Below, piece by piece: positions 6,198-9,059 of a stretch of 9,059 bases of DNA. The notes under the pieces were generated by a model. The model had not been told where the DNA came from and did not search any database. It saw nothing but the letters and a program-made list of their open reading frames with translations. How positions within the stretch are numbered: position 1 is the first letter of the stretch; every line of letters begins with the position of its first letter. Source of the DNA: Rhodocyclaceae bacterium UBA2250 (GTDB lineage Bacteria; Pseudomonadota; Gammaproteobacteria; Burkholderiales; Rhodocyclaceae); the NCBI GenBank assembly GCA_002347285.1, contig DDXW01000078.1:1677-10735 (forward strand), read 5' to 3'. The translations under genes and the position numbers were made by a program.

Positions 6198-7409
6198 TCA
6201 GTCACCTGCTTTAGCCGGCAGGTCGATGATGACGAGGGTGAGGTCGTCGTGCGGCGCCGCCGTGCCGAGGTGCGCGTAGATCGCCTCCTGCACCGCGGCG
6301 AAACGCTGCGCGGCCGGCGCGGCGGCCAGCGCGGCGCGCAGGCGCGCTTGGCCGAATTCCTCGCCGGCCGCGTTGCAGGCCTCGATGAGGCCGTCGGAAT
6401 AAATCACCAGCTGCGCGCCGGGCGGACAATCCGCGCCAAGCGCTTCGGTCGCCGCACCGTCCGGAGCGATATCGTCGATGCCGAGCGGCAGATTGCCGGC
6501 GGCGATGGTGCGGACGACGTTGCCGCCGGCGTCGATCAGCAGCGCCGATGGCATGCCGCCAAGCCAGAGCTCCGTCCCGCTGCAGGTGATGTCGAGGCAG
6601 ACGAAGGCGGCGGCGATGAAGCGGCCGACCGGCAGTGAGGCGCGCAACTGCGTGTTGATGCGCTGGATGATGCGCCCGAGCGGCACGCCCGCCCCGGCGC
6701 TGTCGTAGAACTGGGTCAGCAGCGGCAGCACGCTGATCGCGGCCGCGAGGCCGTGGCCGGTCGCGTCGGCCAGCAGCACGTAGAGCTTGCCGTTGATCGC
6801 GCGCGTCGCGGCGACGATGTCGCCGCTGAAATTGCTGGCCGGGTTTATCCAGTAGTGCAGGCTGGGATCGGCCAGATCGCGGCGTTGCATCAGCTGCTCG
6901 AAGATTTCTTCGGCCAGCTGGTTTTCCGCCTCGCGCTCGTCGTGGTAGCGTTGCAGGGCGCGCCGCGCGTCCTCCAGCTCGCGGTGCAGCGCGAGCGACC
7001 GGGCGAACGAGCGCAGCTTGGCGTCGAGCACGACGAAATTGACCGGCTTCGGCAGGTAGTCGTCGCCGCCGGCGTCGAGGCCGGCCACCAGGTTTTCGTC
7101 CTTGTCGAGCGCCGACAGGAAGACTACCGGCACCCAGCGGTCGCCGCACAGCGCCTTGATGCGGCGCGTCGCCTCGTAACCGTCCATTACCGGCATCATC
7201 ACGTCCATGATGACGAGATCGTATATCTCCGCCGCGAACATGGCGACCGCGCGGGCCCCATCTTCGGCCAGGCCGACCGCGTAGCCGAGCTTCTTCAGGA
7301 AGACGGCGAGGATCTGGCGGTTGGTCGCGGTGTCGTCCACCACCAGCACGCGGAGAGCCGTCCGCGGCGCGGCGGCGGGTGGGGAAGCGGCGATCGGTTC
7401 GGCGGTCAT
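6198..7409 (-). CDS. response regulator with PP2C/SpoIIE-type serine phosphatase output (403 aa)
   Basis: A receiver domain (about 18-135) carries acid pair D25-D26, phospho-acceptor D69, S99 and K121. A helical linker (about 138-175) leads to a PP2C/RsbU-type phosphatase (about 185-398). Metal-site motifs are complete: SGD (195-197), DATGHG (215-220), SDG (338-340) and HDDLT (387-391). From family knowledge, such proteins remove phosphate from a serine on a STAS-domain anti-sigma-factor antagonist (RsbU, HsbR, SypE type), and phosphorylation of the receiver sets their activity. The start is set by the ATG whose first bases overlap the TGA of the upstream kinase-like gene (ATGA), with GAGGG about 9 bases before it. 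The frame stays open further upstream, but only as shadow of that gene. Neither a STAS substrate nor a histidine kinase is in the window. It ends 31 bp before DUF4202. Confidence 0.94.
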   Translation of the reverse strand: MTAEPIAASPPAAAPRTALRVLVVDDTATNRQILAVFLKKLGYAVGLAEDGARAVAMFAAEIYDLVIMDVMMPVMDGYEATRRIKALCGDRWVPVVFLSALDKDENLVAGLDAGGDDYLPKPVNFVVLDAKLRSFARSLALHRELEDARRALQRYHDEREAENQLAEEIFEQLMQRRDLADPSLHYWINPASNFSGDIVAATRAINGKLYVLLADATGHGLAAAISVLPLLTQFYDSAGAGVPLGRIIQRINTQLRASLPVGRFIAAAFVCLDITCSGTELWLGGMPSALLIDAGGNVVRTIAAGNLPLGIDDIAPDGAATEALGADCPPGAQLVIYSDGLIEACNAAGEEFGQARLRAALAAAPAAQRFAAVQEAIYAHLGTAAPHDDLTLVIIDLPAKAGD

Positions 7410-8320
7410 GGCGCTGCGCCCTCGGGGGTGTTCGTGTCGATGGTGGCGACGACCAGGTTGCCGCTGCCGCTGTACTGCAGGCTGGCGAAGCTCGTCAGGC
7501 GCGCCAGCGCGATGCCGCGGCCGTTCGGATCCATCGCCCGCTCCGGATCGAAGTCGAGATAGCGCTGCCACTCGAAGCCCGCCCCCTGGTCGGTGACAGT
7601 GAACTCGATCCGGTCAGGGTAGCGATCGACACGCACGTGGGCAATCCGGTCGTGGTACTCGGGCAGGCTCTGGCGGCGGCTGATTTCCTCTTCCCAGCCG
7701 TTGTCGAGACGCAGACGCTTTTTCTCTTCGTAGCTGATGCCGAGGTTGCCGTGCTCGACGGCATTCACCAGCAGTTCGGTCAGGCCCGGCGCGGCCAGCT
7801 CCGGCGCCGGACACATGCTCGCCAGCAGTTCGATCAGTGGGCCGATTTCGGCGATCGTCCTGAAACTGAAGGACGCATGCTCGATCAGCTCCACCCCGCC
7901 GGGGTGGACGGCGGCATGCCGGGTGGCGATTTCCCGCTCTTCGACGTCGACCAGCGCCGCCCGGACGATGGCGAGGAGCATCGACGGATCGTAGGGTTTG
8001 GTCAGGTAGTAGAACGCGCCGGCCTCGATGCCCTCGCGCATTTCCTCGGGCGCGGTCGCCGCCGTCTGCAGGATCACGGGAATGCTGCGGAAGCGCCGAT
8101 CGGCCTTCATGCGCCTGAGCAGCGCGATGCCGCCGATCCCCGGCATCATGCGGTCGAGGATCAGCAGGTCGTAGCGGCGGGACTGGGTTTCGAGGCGCTC
8201 CCACGCCTCCTCGGCGCTGCCGACGAGTTCGAGGTCGTGCCCCGTATCGGCAAGGCATTCACGGATGATCTCGCGATTGATCAGCTCGTCATCGACGACG
8301 AGGAGATGGCGTTGAGTCAT
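7406..8320 (-). CDS. response regulator with RsbW-type HATPase (serine kinase-like) output (304 aa)
   Basis: A receiver domain (about 4-122) has acid pair D10-D11, phospho-acceptor D56, T86 and K108. The C-terminal half (about 145-297) is a GHKL ATPase of the anti-sigma/serine-kinase kind. Its N-box is ELLVNAVEHGN (182-192), the G1 box is DQGAG (244-248) and the G2 box is NGRGIALAR (266-274). There is no His-phosphorylation (DHp) domain, so it is not a classical histidine kinase. From the family (RsbW, SypE, HsbR), it should bind or phosphorylate a STAS partner. Between N-box and G1 lies a charged stretch of about 30 residues. The start is forced: an in-frame TGA lies two codons upstream and the receiver begins at about residue 4. 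No Shine-Dalgarno is seen. It overlaps the receiver-phosphatase gene by 4 bp, which strongly suggests the two act as a pair. Confidence 0.93.
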   Translation of the reverse strand: MTQRHLLVVDDELINREIIRECLADTGHDLELVGSAEEAWERLETQSRRYDLLILDRMMPGIGGIALLRRMKADRRFRSIPVILQTAATAPEEMREGIEAGAFYYLTKPYDPSMLLAIVRAALVDVEEREIATRHAAVHPGGVELIEHASFSFRTIAEIGPLIELLASMCPAPELAAPGLTELLVNAVEHGNLGISYEEKKRLRLDNGWEEEISRRQSLPEYHDRIAHVRVDRYPDRIEFTVTDQGAGFEWQRYLDFDPERAMDPNGRGIALARLTSFASLQYSGSGNLVVATIDTNTPEGAAP

Positions 8321-8346
8321 GTGTCAGACGGCAAAATGAAGGCGAG

Positions 8347-8381
8347 CGGCAGCGCCATCATACCGTGCCGCGCCGCTGCCG
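8347..8381. repeat. 8-bp inverted repeat with a 19-base loop around the -10
   Basis: CGGCAGCG (8347-8354) and CGCTGCCG (8374-8381) are perfect reverse complements. The dyad starts 3 bases after the DUF2892 stop on the minus strand and encloses the TATGAT. It could be a weak terminator of the RND/DUF2892 transcript, but no T-run follows directly. It could also be an operator for the next promoter. Confidence 0.4.
8357..8362 (-). promoter_or_regulatory. possible -10 element for the response-regulator operon
   Basis: TATGAT on the minus strand matches the -10 consensus at 5 of 6 positions and would start transcription at about 8350, some 30 bases before the ATG at 8320. The -35 region (TTTCGG, 16 bases upstream) is poor, so an activator or another sigma factor may be needed. 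It lies in the only non-coding gap upstream of the five-gene run. Confidence 0.35.
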
Positions 8382-8384
8382 AAA

Positions 8385-8600
8385 CTAGCGCGGAGCGTCG
8401 GGCACGCCGAGTTTCCTGAGGATGGTATCGAGCGGGCAGAAGGTGGTGAAGCCGCTCTGGAACAGGTTGGCGCCGACGAACAGCGTGAACCACAGCCAGC
8501 TCATCTTCGTCAGGTCGGCCTGCCCCATGGCGTGGGCGAGGCCGAGCGAGAGCAGGATGAAGAAGCCGGCGATGATGCGGACGATGCGATTGACGGTCAT
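8385..8600 (-). CDS. DUF2892 (YgaP-like) small inner-membrane protein (71 aa)
   Basis: A short protein with two predicted membrane helices (about 8-26 and 33-52). It carries the family hallmarks VNRIVRIIAGFF at the start, FVGANLFQSGFT (41-52) and FCPLDTILRKLGV (54-66), with one cysteine at 55. DUF2892 corresponds to the membrane part of E. coli YgaP, whose other part is a rhodanese. No rhodanese is fused here and the role of the free domain is not established. The start is well supported: AGGAG lies 7 bases before the ATG, and the ATG overlaps the TGA of the RND permease gene (ATGA). It is therefore probably translated with the transporter. Confidence 0.9.
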   Translation of the reverse strand: MTVNRIVRIIAGFFILLSLGLAHAMGQADLTKMSWLWFTLFVGANLFQSGFTTFCPLDTILRKLGVPDAPR

Positions 8601-9059
8601 TGGGAAGCTCCTGGGAAACGGCGGCGCATGGCCGCGAAATAGAGCACCGGGATCACCACCAGCGTCAGCAGGGTGGAGACGAAGATGCCGAAGATCAGCG
8701 ACAGCGCGAGGCCCGAAAAGATCGGATCGTCGAGGATGAACAGCGCGCCGAGCATCGCCGCCAGGCCAGTCAGCGCGATCGGCTTGGCGCGGATCGCCGC
8801 CGACTGGATCACCGCCTCGGCGAAGTCCATGCCCTCGGCGACCTGCTGGTTGATGAAGTCGACCAGCAGGATCGAGTTCCTGACGATGATGCCGGCCAGC
8901 GCGATCATGCCGATCATCGAGGTGGCGGTGAACTGCGCGCCGAACAGCGCGTGGCCCGGCATCACGCCGATGATGGTGAGCGGGATCGGCGCCATGATGA
9001 TCAGCGGCACCAGGTAGCTCCTGAACTGCGCGACGACCAGCAGGTAGATCAGCACCAGG
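8597..9059 (-). CDS. RND efflux permease, C-terminal part (about 154 aa visible)
   Basis: The C-terminus of an inner-membrane proton-driven RND pump; the start lies beyond the right edge. The visible part runs from the end of TM8 (VLIYLLVVAQF) through TM9 (PLTIIGVMPGHALFG region), TM10 (MIGMIALAGIIVRNSILLVDF), TM11 (KPIALTGLAAMLGALFIL) and TM12 (LIFGIFVSTLLTLVVIPVLYF), ending in a basic tail. The VRNSILLVDF motif matches KNAILIVEF of AcrB, with Arg in place of the proton-relay Lys940, so it looks like the HAE (drug/hydrophobe) side rather than the CusA heavy-metal side. Substrate cannot be judged without the periplasmic domains, nor can the adaptor protein be seen. The TGA overlaps the DUF2892 ATG. 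Confidence 0.93.
   Translation of the reverse strand, partial: LVLIYLLVVAQFRSYLVPLIIMAPIPLTIIGVMPGHALFGAQFTATSMIGMIALAGIIVRNSILLVDFINQQVAEGMDFAEAVIQSAAIRAKPIALTGLAAMLGALFILDDPIFSGLALSLIFGIFVSTLLTLVVIPVLYFAAMRRRFPGASQ
8608..8612 (-). promoter_or_regulatory. Shine-Dalgarno for the DUF2892 gene
   Basis: AGGAG on the minus strand, 7 bases before the ATG at 8600, embedded in the last codons of the RND permease gene. It supports independent plus coupled initiation of the small membrane protein. Confidence 0.75.

Noticed and set aside
6198..7571. longer start for the receiver-PP2C protein at 7571
   Set aside because: The extra 54 residues are an out-of-frame copy of the upstream receiver-ATPase gene. 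The ATG at 7409 fits the ATGA overlap and lies just before the receiver.
7406..8320. classical hybrid histidine kinase
   Set aside because: The ATPase domain follows the receiver directly with no dimerisation/His-phosphorylation helices, so an RsbW-type role fits better.

Overview
The window is GC-rich, densely packed DNA with third-position G/C codon bias. Its gene content (a Y-family polymerase, a PAS-PAS-GGDEF-EAL protein, RND efflux with a DUF2892 partner, receiver-PP2C and receiver-ATPase proteins, DUF4202) looks like a Betaproteobacterium, perhaps of the Rhodocyclales. That placement is inferred from gene content and protein flavour, not from a marker gene.

Left end (1-1392): the first codons of a YbdL-like aminotransferase run leftward out of the window. 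They are divergent from a complete 415-aa Y-family (DinB/Pol IV-like) DNA polymerase on the + strand. The 43-bp gap between them carries a near-perfect 31-bp interrupted palindrome that reaches over the polymerase start codon.

Middle (1398-8320), all on the minus strand and read right to left: a receiver + RsbW-type ATPase protein; a receiver + PP2C/SpoIIE-type phosphatase; a DUF4202 protein; two tandem 3-hydroxyisobutyrate-dehydrogenase-family reductases; then, after 130 bp, a PAS-PAS-GGDEF-EAL cyclic-di-GMP enzyme. The first five genes are separated by 4-bp overlaps or gaps of 2-31 bp and probably form one transcript. The cyclic-di-GMP gene may be read through from it, because I see no intrinsic terminator in the 130-bp gap.

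Right end (8385-9059, minus strand): the C-terminus of an RND efflux permease, overlapping by 4 bp a 71-aa DUF2892 membrane protein.

The most interesting content is the pair of response regulators. One carries the kinase half and the other the phosphatase half of a partner-switching module, like a HsbR/SypE protein split into two genes. Their STAS substrate is not in the window. They are linked to redox enzymes, a DUF4202 protein and a cyclic-di-GMP turnover enzyme. The rest is ordinary chromosomal gene content. I see no mobile element, CRISPR array, tRNA or rRNA.
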